Below, piece by piece: positions 1-4,886 of a DNA stretch of 5,000 nt. The notes under the pieces are model-generated. The model searched no databases, was not told the DNA's origin, and saw nothing but the letters and a program-made list of their open reading frames with translations. Source of the DNA: Dehalococcoidales bacterium (GTDB taxonomy: Bacteria > Chloroflexota > Dehalococcoidia > Dehalococcoidales > Fen-1064); the NCBI GenBank assembly GCA_016929875.1, contig JAFGHZ010000009.1, positions 1 to 5,000 on the forward strand. The letters run 5' to 3'. Numbering within the stretch: the first letter of the stretch is position 1; every line of letters begins with the position of its first letter. The position numbers were made by a program, and so were the translations under genes.

Positions 1-69
1 GAATTCAGCCCCGTGATGGGTTACGCTACCGGCACGGGTACTCTGGGACTTGCTTTCTACCCGGATTAA
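1..69 (+). CDS. C-terminal end of an unidentified protein (partial)
   Basis: Frame 1 is open from the window edge and ends at TAA 67-69, giving 22 residues that finish in GLAFYPD. The Gly/Thr-rich segment GYATGTGTLG looks like protein rather than spacer, and the next gene starts 37 nt downstream on the same strand, so this is probably the tail of the gene preceding plsY in one transcript. The fragment is too short for me to assign a family. It could be a chance open frame, but the base composition and position favour a real 3' end. Confidence 0.55.
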   Translation, partial: EFSPVMGYATGTGTLGLAFYPD

Positions 70-70
70 A

Positions 71-86
71 GATACACTTTTGTATC
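71..86. repeat. Perfect 6-bp inverted repeat in the gap before plsY
   Basis: GATACA (71-76) and TGTATC (81-86) are perfect inverted copies around a CTTT loop. They lie one base after the stop codon of the preceding frame and 20 nt before the plsY ATG. No T run follows, so it is not a standard terminator. It could be an operator half-site pair, an mRNA processing or stability hairpin, or chance. Confidence 0.4.
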
Positions 87-106
87 ACTGATTGCAGGGG
101 GGCAAA

Positions 107-754
107 ATGATAATCAATGAAACGGTAACTATTATTATTGCCATTGTTATTGCTTATCTTCTGGGTTCGATTCCGTTTGCGTATATTTTCACCCGCCTGG
201 CAACGGGTAAGGATATACGGAAGTTGGGGAGCGGTAACGGCGGCGCCCACAACGTTTTTCGCGAAGTCGGCATAAAAGTAGCGATTCCCGTGTGTATTTG
301 CGATGTGGCTAAAGGCGCGGCGGCGGCATTTATCGCCTACCGCTTGCTGGAATTGCCTCTCCGCGAGCCGAATATTTTCGTGGCTTTAGCCGGGCTGGCG
401 GCAATCGCCGGGCATATGTGGTCGGTTTATTTGAAATTCAGGGGCGGCAACGGCCTGAGCGCCACCATCGGGGCGCTGGCGATTATCATGCCCTGGGAAC
501 TGCTGATTGCTATCGGGTGTCTGCTCGTATTGACACTCATTACCCGGAACCTGGTCCTTTCGACAAATCTGGGGCTCCTCTCGGTTCCGATTTCCGCCTG
601 GTTTATCGATAAATCCTGGTTGTTTGTCGGTTTCGCAATTGTTATTGCCGTCATGCTGGTTTTGCACTTTATCCCGACGGCGAGAAAGGCAATAAACAAA
701 GCGGGGGATAAAGATACCCTGACCCGCGAACTCTTGCGTAAAGAACAGAAATAA
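107..754 (+). CDS. plsY: Divergent glycerol-3-phosphate acyltransferase PlsY
   Basis: PlsY is an integral membrane enzyme that moves an acyl group from acyl-phosphate to sn-glycerol-3-phosphate, the first step of phospholipid synthesis, working with PlsX. I start it at ATG 107, preceded by AGGGGGG (96-102). The in-frame TTG at 92 is less likely because the N-terminal helix (about residues 6-28, ending GSIPFAYIF) already begins properly from 107. This gives 215 aa, a usual length. Motif 1 is seen at 41-52 (GSGNGGAHNVFR; Ser42 and Arg52 kept). Motif 2 is at 102-116 (GH, then GGNG instead of the usual GGKG). Motif 3 near 187 keeps His187 but lacks the usual Asn. Further hydrophobic segments lie at about 58-80, 90-110, 121-143 and 165-187. 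The family call is firm. Full catalytic activity is less certain, because Dehalococcoidia-like genomes can carry PlsY paralogues. It is convergent with the minus-strand gene at 788. Confidence 0.88.
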   Translation: MIINETVTIIIAIVIAYLLGSIPFAYIFTRLATGKDIRKLGSGNGGAHNVFREVGIKVAIPVCICDVAKGAAAAFIAYRLLELPLREPNIFVALAGLAAIAGHMWSVYLKFRGGNGLSATIGALAIIMPWELLIAIGCLLVLTLITRNLVLSTNLGLLSVPISAWFIDKSWLFVGFAIVIAVMLVLHFIPTARKAINKAGDKDTLTRELLRKEQK

Positions 755-787
755 AAAGATAGATACGGATTTTTAGAGGCAGTGCTC

Positions 788-1108
788 TTAATGCGGGCCG
801 AGAAATTCACCCAGCCAGAAAATCAGGACGAAAAGCCCCAGTAGCGCGGCAACAAAAACGGGGATTGCCCTTTCTTTGCTCTTGATTATGGCGATTATCC
901 CGGTGATGAGGGCCGCTAATGCCCAAAGCCCGGAGGTAACCATCAGGGAAGCCGATATCGGTTCGGCGAAAAAGCTGGGGCTTTCTCACGGGGCGATGGG
1001 AATCACGATTGCTTCGCTCAAAATAAAGAACAGTACGAAAAATGTCGTAGCAGCTAGTGAGATTTTGCCCAGTTTGCTCTTCGGGAATACCAGGTTCTTT
1101 ACTTTCAT
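788..1108 (-). pseudogene. Small three-helix membrane protein gene interrupted by one in-frame TGA
   Basis: On the minus strand, ATG (1108-1106) opens a frame reading MKVKNLVFPKSKLGK followed by a strongly hydrophobic helix (about residues 16-40). It reaches TGA at 988-986. The same frame then continues for 65 sense codons to TAA (790-788), with no frame change. The downstream half has two more clear helices (about residues 59-76 and 83-101) joined by the basic turn KSKERA, and ends in GEFLGPH. Helices on both sides of the stop, in one frame, argue for one protein of about 106 aa broken by a single nonsense codon. It resembles small multi-helix proteins of unknown function that I associate with Dehalococcoidia; this is from memory. 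A TAG lies three codons upstream of the ATG, so no earlier start is possible. Alternatives are a sequencing error, a 40-aa product, or stop-codon readthrough. No other gene here uses TGA as sense. Confidence 0.7.
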
Positions 1109-1116
1109 TTTTCTCT

Positions 1117-1146
1117 ATTATAAGCTGTCTTCAAAATATTCCTGAA
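1117..1146 (-). promoter_or_regulatory. Possible promoter for the small membrane protein gene
   Basis: A perfect TATAAT lies on the minus strand at 1122-1117, with a weak -35 (TTCAGG, 1146-1141) 18 bp upstream. Transcription would start around 1110, almost at the ATG at 1108, so the message would be essentially leaderless. That fits the absence of a good Shine-Dalgarno sequence (only AGAGA lies just upstream). The -35 is poor, so this remains tentative; read-through from the upstream tRNA promoter is the alternative. Confidence 0.35.
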
Positions 1147-1152
1147 ATTCCG

Positions 1153-1181
1153 TTGAAAGCTGGCTGTGTCGCAGGTATAAT
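1153..1181 (+). promoter_or_regulatory. Strong sigma-70-type promoter pointing toward apgM-lysC
   Basis: TTGAAA (1153-1158), a 17-bp spacer and TATAAT (1176-1181) match the housekeeping consensus at 11 of 12 positions. The predicted start near 1188 gives a leader of roughly 160 nt before the apgM ATG at 1347. That leader would contain the entire antisense of tRNA-Pro. It is the best plus-strand promoter upstream of the apgM-lysC pair. A second perfect -35 (TTGACA, 1197-1202) lies just downstream but lacks a good -10. Confidence 0.6.
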
Positions 1182-1221
1182 AGTTGATTGTGAGAGTTGA
1201 CAGCCTGTGGGTCTGAAGGAA

Positions 1222-1298
1222 TGGTCGGGGCGAGAGGACTCGAACCTCCGGCCTCAGCGTCCCGAACGCTGCGCGCTACCAGACTGCGCTACGCCCCG
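1222..1298 (-). tRNA. tRNA-Pro, anticodon CGG, with encoded CCA
   Basis: Read on the minus strand from 1298, a full cloverleaf forms. The acceptor arms CGGGGCG and CGCCCCG pair over 7 bp, beginning with C1 as expected for bacterial proline tRNA. The D arm is GCGC/GCGC. The anticodon stem is CAGCG/CGCTG around loop TTCGGGA, with anticodon CGG. A 5-nt variable loop follows, then a T arm with TTCGAGT in the loop and one G-T wobble at the stem base. Discriminator A and a genomically encoded CCA (1224-1222) complete 77 nt. It decodes CCG. No T-run terminator is obvious downstream on its strand. Confidence 0.96.
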
Positions 1299-1307
1299 CA
1301 ACGATTA

Positions 1308-1337
1308 ATTATAGGCTGAACGGCTCCCAATAAGCAA
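1308..1337 (-). promoter_or_regulatory. Promoter for tRNA-Pro, overlapping the apgM leader
   Basis: On the minus strand TTGCTT (1337-1332), an 18-bp spacer and a perfect TATAAT (1313-1308) place a start near 1301, just ahead of the tRNA 5' end at 1298. The -35 overlaps the AAGGA ribosome binding site of apgM (1336-1340) on the other strand, so transcription of the two units must compete here. Confidence 0.6.
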
Positions 1338-1346
1338 GGAAAAAAG

Positions 1347-2534
1347 ATGAAGTACTGCGTACTGATTATGGACGGCTCCGCCGGTCTGCCTATCCCCGAG
1401 CGCGGCGGCAAGACCTCGCTGGAACTGGCGCGCACCCCTAATCTGGATGCCATGGCAGTTGAAGGCTCGGTCGGGCTGTCTTACAACGTCCCGCCCGGTA
1501 TGGACCCGGACAGCGCCGTTGCCTGTATGTCGATTTTCGGGTACTACCCCAGGACATATTACACCGGACGGGCCCCCATCGAGGCGGTTAGTCTGGGCAT
1601 CGATTTTGCGCCGGGTGAGGTCCTGTTCCGCTGTAATCCGGTGACGGTTAAAGACGGTAAGATGGTCAGTCACAGTGCCGGTTCTATCAGTACCGAAGAA
1701 GACCATCTCTTGATGGCAACCCTGAATGAAAAGCTGGGTAGCGATAAAGTCCGTTTTTACCCCGGTGTCGGCTACCGCAATATTTTGAAGTTGAAGGGGG
1801 CTGAAGACACTGCGCAGGCAGTCTGTACCCCGCCCCATGATATCCCCGGTAAACCGGTGGCTGATTTTCTCCCGCGCGGCAAGGGGAGTGAATTGCTCGG
1901 GAAATTAATGGCAAGTTCCGAGGCAATCTTCAAGGACCATCCGGTAAACAAAAAGCGCCTCGCTGACGGCAAGTTGCCGGCGACCGGTATCTGGCTTTTC
2001 TGGGGCAGCGGGCAGGCGCCTGCCTTACCTGCGTTTAAGGAGTGCTACGGCTTGAAAGCGGCGCTTACCTCGGGCGTCGACCTGCTCCGCGGTCTCGGTA
2101 AAATGACGGGGATGTCGATTCTGGAAATCCCGGGTGTGACCGACGGCCCGGACAACGATTATGCCGGGCAGGCTCAAGGCGCTCTCGACGCGCTGAAAAA
2201 TTATGATATAGTAGTAATACATATAGAGGCTCCCGACGAGGCCGGTCATGCCGGCTCGGTCGAGAAAAAAATTGAGGCGATTGAAAGGATAGATGCGGAG
2301 GTCGTCAGCCGGTTGCGAAATTCCTATCGGGGCGAAATGAGAGTTCTGACGATATCCGACCATCCTACCCCCGTAAAGGAGCGTGTTCACACCAGCGACC
2401 CGGTGCCGTTTTTACTTTGGGGAGCTGGAATCGGCGCCAATGGTGGCAGGAGATTTACCGAGTTGGAAGCAAAGAAAACGGGGTTGGTCGTAGACCCCGG
2501 GTACAAGACGATAAACGAATTAATCGGGAAATAG
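1347..2534 (+). CDS. apgM: Archaeal-type phosphoglycerate mutase family protein, probable homoserine kinase
   Basis: The protein (395 aa) belongs to the alkaline-phosphatase superfamily, in the group holding archaeal cofactor-independent phosphoglycerate mutase (COG3635). All expected metal and catalytic residues are visible: Asp9 (MDG), nucleophile Ser56 in PDSAVACMS, Asp297 and His301 (DEAGH), Asp338-His339 (SDHPTP) and His348 (HTSDPVPF). The conserved YYTGRAPIEA segment follows the nucleophile. Unusually, the common GSD-x-AN around the serine reads DSAVAC, so the Asp and Asn/His near the nucleophile are replaced by Ala57 and Cys60. The start is ATG 1347, with AAGGA six bases upstream. lysC begins 3 nt after the stop, so the two are co-transcribed and probably translationally coupled. 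Members of this family beside aspartate-pathway genes have been proposed to be homoserine kinases (TIGR02535), which I favour over a glycolytic mutase. The family is certain; the substrate is not. Confidence 0.9.
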   Translation: MKYCVLIMDGSAGLPIPERGGKTSLELARTPNLDAMAVEGSVGLSYNVPPGMDPDSAVACMSIFGYYPRTYYTGRAPIEAVSLGIDFAPGEVLFRCNPVTVKDGKMVSHSAGSISTEEDHLLMATLNEKLGSDKVRFYPGVGYRNILKLKGAEDTAQAVCTPPHDIPGKPVADFLPRGKGSELLGKLMASSEAIFKDHPVNKKRLADGKLPATGIWLFWGSGQAPALPAFKECYGLKAALTSGVDLLRGLGKMTGMSILEIPGVTDGPDNDYAGQAQGALDALKNYDIVVIHIEAPDEAGHAGSVEKKIEAIERIDAEVVSRLRNSYRGEMRVLTISDHPTPVKERVHTSDPVPFLLWGAGIGANGGRRFTELEAKKTGLVVDPGYKTINELIGK

Positions 2535-2537
2535 CAG

Positions 2538-3752
2538 ATGGCATTAGTCGTGCAAAAGTATGGCGGGAGTTCGGTAGCTACTGCCGAGAGAATCAAGGCG
2601 GTAGCCCGCAGAGTCGCGAAGATCTTCGATGGCGGCGACCAGGTGGTGGTGGTCGTCTCGGCAATGGGTGATACTACCGACGATCTCATCAAGCTGGCAG
2701 GACAGGTTGCCCGTCATCCCAATCCGCGTGAGATGGACATTCTGCTGTCGACCGGGGAGCTGGTTACCAGCACCTTGCTGGCGATGGCCCTCGAAGAAAT
2801 GGGTTATAAAGCGGTCAGTCTCAGCGGCGCCCAGGCAGGCATCAGGACCGATTCCACTTATCGTAAGGCGCGTATCCTGAAAATCGAGACCAAACGCATT
2901 CTGGAAGAACTGGCGGAAGGACAAATTATTATCGTTGCCGGTTTTCAGGGCATTACCGACGGTATGGACGTGACCACTCTCGGCAGGGGCGGTTCGGATA
3001 CCTCGGCGGTGGCCCTGGCGGCGGTGCTCGGTGCCAAAGTTTGCGAACGGTTGACCGATACGGACGGTATTTATTCCGCCGACCCGCGGGTCGTCCCTGA
3101 AGCTAAACGTCTGGCGGAAATCGGCTACGAGGAGATGCTGGAGCTGGCGACCTACGGCAACAAGGTAATGCAGCCCCGCGCCATCGAACTCGCCGAGCTT
3201 TACGATATCCCTATCCGTGTCGCCTCGAGTTTCAACGATAACCCCGGCACCTTAATTCATGGAGGAGTGTCAATGGAAGTCAGAAATAAAGTAAGAAGCG
3301 TCGCTTATGATATGGATGTGGCGAAGATAACTGTCGTAGGCATCCCGGACAAGCCCGGCATCGCCGCCTCGATTTTCGTACCTCTGGCAAAGGCAGGCAT
3401 CAGCATCGATACTATCGTCCAGAACGCCAGCGTTAACAAGGTCACCGACCTGACTTTTACCGTTACGCAGAACCAGATGGAAGAAGCCCTCAAGGTGGTC
3501 AAGCCGATTGCAAAGAAAATCGGTGCCAGGAACATCGCTAGTGATGCGAAGCTGGGAAAGGTCAGCATTGTCGGTACCGGGATGCAGAACACGCCGGGCT
3601 TTGCGGCGAAGATGTTTGCCACTCTCAGCGAAAACGGTATCAATATCGAACTGATTTCTACTTCTGAAATCCGTATCACCTGTATTATCGCAGAAAGCAA
3701 GGTCAAAGAGGCCGTACGTGCTCTTCACCGTGCCTTCGAAGTGGAAGTGTAA
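2538..3752 (+). CDS. lysC: Aspartate kinase, alpha subunit (full length)
   Basis: LysC phosphorylates aspartate with ATP, the committed step towards lysine (and diaminopimelate), threonine and methionine. The 404-aa protein starts with VVQKYGGSSV (Lys7, Gly9-Gly10-Ser11-Ser12, the kinase signature). It carries STGE at 71-74, GRGGSDTSA at 149-157, TDTDGIYSADPR at 173-184 and the helix motif KVMQPRAIELA, all typical of the amino acid kinase fold. Two ACT domains follow, at about 263-335 (GIPDKPG, then VQNAS at 294-298) and 341-404 (VGTGMQNTPG, then STSEIRI at 374-380). These resemble LysC of Corynebacterium and Bacillus, which are feedback-inhibited by lysine alone or by lysine plus threonine. 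The length is normal. The start lies 3 nt after the apgM stop, with a weak GGGAA (2526-2530) inside the upstream gene, so coupling is likely. An internal start for a beta subunit is listed separately. Confidence 0.97.
   Translation: MALVVQKYGGSSVATAERIKAVARRVAKIFDGGDQVVVVVSAMGDTTDDLIKLAGQVARHPNPREMDILLSTGELVTSTLLAMALEEMGYKAVSLSGAQAGIRTDSTYRKARILKIETKRILEELAEGQIIIVAGFQGITDGMDVTTLGRGGSDTSAVALAAVLGAKVCERLTDTDGIYSADPRVVPEAKRLAEIGYEEMLELATYGNKVMQPRAIELAELYDIPIRVASSFNDNPGTLIHGGVSMEVRNKVRSVAYDMDVAKITVVGIPDKPGIAASIFVPLAKAGISIDTIVQNASVNKVTDLTFTVTQNQMEEALKVVKPIAKKIGARNIASDAKLGKVSIVGTGMQNTPGFAAKMFATLSENGINIELISTSEIRITCIIAESKVKEAVRALHRAFEVEV
3261..3275 (+). promoter_or_regulatory. Internal ribosome binding site inside lysC
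   Basis: GGAGGAG (3261-3267) followed five bases later by ATG (3273-3275) is the strongest Shine-Dalgarno and start pair in the window, clearly better than the one serving lysC itself. The ATG is exactly in the lysC frame (codon 246) and lies at the boundary between the kinase and ACT domains. Confidence 0.75.
3273..3752 (+). CDS. lysC: Aspartate kinase beta subunit from an internal in-frame start
   Basis: Starting at the internal ATG gives a 159-aa product, MEVRNKVRSV onward, consisting of the two ACT regulatory domains with no kinase domain. In Bacillus subtilis aspartokinase II and Corynebacterium glutamicum LysC, a beta subunit of this size is made from an internal in-frame start at nearly the same residue and assembles with the full-length alpha subunit into an alpha2-beta2 enzyme. 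The domain boundary, size and strong binding site all match here. Expression is inferred. Some aspartokinases keep a methionine at this position without making a beta chain, but the GGAGGAG makes initiation probable. Confidence 0.72.
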   Translation: MEVRNKVRSVAYDMDVAKITVVGIPDKPGIAASIFVPLAKAGISIDTIVQNASVNKVTDLTFTVTQNQMEEALKVVKPIAKKIGARNIASDAKLGKVSIVGTGMQNTPGFAAKMFATLSENGINIELISTSEIRITCIIAESKVKEAVRALHRAFEVEV

Positions 3753-3770
3753 TCGTCTGTGTTCCGGAAG

Positions 3771-3875
3771 ATGTATTGCCCTGATTGTATCGGGATTGGC
3801 TGTGATAGATGCCTGTTCGAAGCTGGTAACAAAGGCCTATTGACTTTCGGAAGATTTTTCCCTAAAGTACGTTAG
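3771..3875 (+). CDS. Candidate 34-aa protein with paired CxxC motifs
   Basis: An ATG at 3771 opens 34 codons to TAG 3873-3875, beginning MYCPDCIGIGCDRC. Four cysteines form CxxC-x4-CxxC (residues 3, 6, 11, 14), the spacing of a minimal metal knuckle, followed by a basic tail ending FPKVR. The frame is the same as lysC and opens directly after its TAA. A GTG at 3759, 11 nt after GGAAG (3743-3747), would add four residues and has a better-spaced ribosome binding site than the ATG. Against it: the probable promoter of the next gene lies inside it, two of its three Arg codons are AGA although the neighbours mostly use CGN, and short open frames occur by chance. Confidence 0.25.
   Translation: MYCPDCIGIGCDRCLFEAGNKGLLTFGRFFPKVR
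3840..3868 (+). promoter_or_regulatory. Probable promoter of the TPR gene
   Basis: TTGACT (3840-3845), a 17-bp spacer and TAAAGT (3863-3868) give a reasonable sigma-70-type match. The predicted start near 3875 is about 30 nt before the ATG at 3904. With the 151-nt gap after lysC, this suggests that the TPR gene has its own promoter. Confidence 0.5.
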
Positions 3876-3903
3876 CGACTTTACTGTCCTGGAGTTATAA
3901 CGG

Positions 3904-4731
3904 ATGACTTATCAAGAAGAAGAACAGTCCCGGTTGAGGCGTCAGTCCAGTAGAGAAGCCATTACCCTCGCGGTGCAGGGGAAGTGGCGGGAAGCGATTG
4001 CCGTCAACAAAACCCTGATTGAAACGTTCCCGACCGATGTCGAGGCTTATAACCGCCTCGGCAGGGCTCACATGGAACTGGGTGAATATGCCGATGCAGA
4101 AGCCGCTTATCGCAAGACGCTCGAAATCGATTCCTATAACGGGATTGCCCGGAAGAACCTCGAGAGGCTCGTGCTTCTCAAGAAAACTACCAAAAAGACC
4201 AAGACCGCGGTGGTGGTTGACAGCCATAAACTGGAGCCCCAGCAGTTCATCGAGGAAATCGGTAAAGCCGGCTTGGTGCAGTTGAATAATCTGGCACCGC
4301 CTGCCGTTCTCGCCAAAATGGTTGCCGGGGACGTGGTATCTCTAAAGGTCAGAGGGACTGCCTTGCTTGCGGAGAACAGACGGGGCGAATATCTCGGACA
4401 GGTAGAAGCGCGTCACGGCCAGCGCCTTGTCCGGCTGATGCGGGGCGGTAACCGCTATAGCGGTGCGGTTGTCAATTCGACGGATAAGTCCATCACGGTC
4501 ATCATCCGCGAGGTGTACCAGGACCCACGTCAGGCGGGGCAATTGTCGTTCCCGACGAGGGGCGTGGAGGGCGTCCGTCCCGATATTACCGACCGTGTTA
4601 TCAGGCGTGAGTTGGAACAGGAAGAGGCATTGCTCGGGGAGCCGGGTTATACCGTGGTCGGCGGTGAAGAACACGAGGTCCTGGAAGAAGCGCCTATCGA
4701 AGATGACTTCGAAGAAGATTCGGAGTCTTAG
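3904..4731 (+). CDS. TPR-repeat protein with an uncharacterised C-terminal domain
   Basis: The protein has 275 aa, no signal peptide and no membrane helix, so it is probably cytoplasmic. Residues about 17-79 form two TPR units: GKWREAIAVNKTLIETFP, then a canonical AYNRLGRAHMELGEYADAEAAY with the expected small/large pattern. A basic linker, KKTTKKTK (about 93-100), leads to a domain at about 105-210 rich in beta propensity (DVVSLKVRGTALLAE, YLGQVEARHGQRLVRLM, YSGAVVNSTDKSITVIIREV) that I cannot name. The tail from about 230 is strongly acidic and ends EEDSES. The start is ATG 3904, with GGAG (3891-3894) nine bases upstream. A terminator follows and then gyrA. The basic linker and acidic tail would suit binding nucleic acid or a basic partner, but that is inference. 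Confidence 0.85.
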   Translation: MTYQEEEQSRLRRQSSREAITLAVQGKWREAIAVNKTLIETFPTDVEAYNRLGRAHMELGEYADAEAAYRKTLEIDSYNGIARKNLERLVLLKKTTKKTKTAVVVDSHKLEPQQFIEEIGKAGLVQLNNLAPPAVLAKMVAGDVVSLKVRGTALLAENRRGEYLGQVEARHGQRLVRLMRGGNRYSGAVVNSTDKSITVIIREVYQDPRQAGQLSFPTRGVEGVRPDITDRVIRRELEQEEALLGEPGYTVVGGEEHEVLEEAPIEDDFEEDSES

Positions 4732-4778
4732 GGTTCATCGGCATATCTTTATTTTGCTCCTGATGTTTGAATGCTGGT

Positions 4779-4812
4779 AATAGAGGAGTTTTTCGGCTCC
4801 TCTATTTGTTTG
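4779..4812 (+). terminator. Rho-independent terminator after the TPR gene
   Basis: AATAGAGGAG (4779-4788) and CTCCTCTATT (4797-4806) pair perfectly over 10 bp around an 8-nt loop (TTTTTCGG), followed by the T-rich TGTTTG. It lies 47 nt after the TPR stop and before gyrA, so it separates the two transcription units. Confidence 0.8.
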
Positions 4813-4834
4813 TTGAGCGCAATTATAGTAAAAT
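4806..4834 (+). promoter_or_regulatory. Probable gyrA promoter overlapping the terminator
   Basis: TTGTTT (4806-4811), a 17-bp spacer and TAAAAT (4829-4834) give a good housekeeping-type promoter, with a start near 4841, about 46 nt before the gyrA ATG. An alternative -10, TATAGT (4824-4829), has no suitable -35. The -35 element is also the T tract of the preceding terminator. Confidence 0.55.
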
Positions 4835-4886
4835 TAAGTGTGCTTTCAGCGCGCTGATTTTTATGAAGATGCGGAGTCTTGAGTAA

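Noticed and set aside
765..792. AGAG-GCAGTG-CTCT hairpin as a bidirectional terminator between convergent genes
   Set aside because: The stem is only 4 bp, and T runs are not correctly placed on either strand.
427..810. Minus-strand open frame (127 codons) opposite plsY
   Set aside because: It is antisense to plsY, has no ribosome binding site or domain-like pattern, and its 5' end overlaps the end of the convergent membrane protein gene in another frame.
951..988. TGA 986-988 as a selenocysteine codon with a downstream SECIS
   Set aside because: Hairpins do follow the TGA, but the one at 967-951 has loop ACCGATA without the expected GU, the host protein is no known selenoprotein type, and the TGA falls after a membrane helix rather than at a redox motif.
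807..989. Minus-strand open frame starting at GTG 989
   Set aside because: It is out of frame with the membrane protein and its product is polar and His/Arg-rich. It only appears because the true frame is cut by the TGA.
876..1145. Plus-strand open frame (89 codons) in the plsY-tRNA gap
   Set aside because: It is the complement of the interrupted membrane protein gene, whose frame has a far better helix pattern, and it has no binding site of its own.
1197..1225. TTGACA (1197-1202) as a second apgM promoter
   Set aside because: The -35 is perfect, but the hexamer 17 bp downstream is AATGGT, inside the tRNA 3' end, so no acceptable -10 is present.
1222..1298. tRNA-Pro as an integration site for a mobile element
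   Set aside because: There is no integrase gene, no repeated copy of the tRNA 3' end and no shift in composition in the window.
1305..1838. Long minus-strand open frame (177 codons) opposite apgM
   Set aside because: It lies almost wholly antisense to a phosphomutase with all catalytic residues, and its translation is Arg/Gln/His-rich with no recognisable motif. It is a codon-bias shadow.
3780..3794. CCTGAT-TGT-ATCGGG hairpin as the lysC terminator
   Set aside because: The stem is only 6 bp with one G-T pair and a 3-nt loop, and no T run follows.
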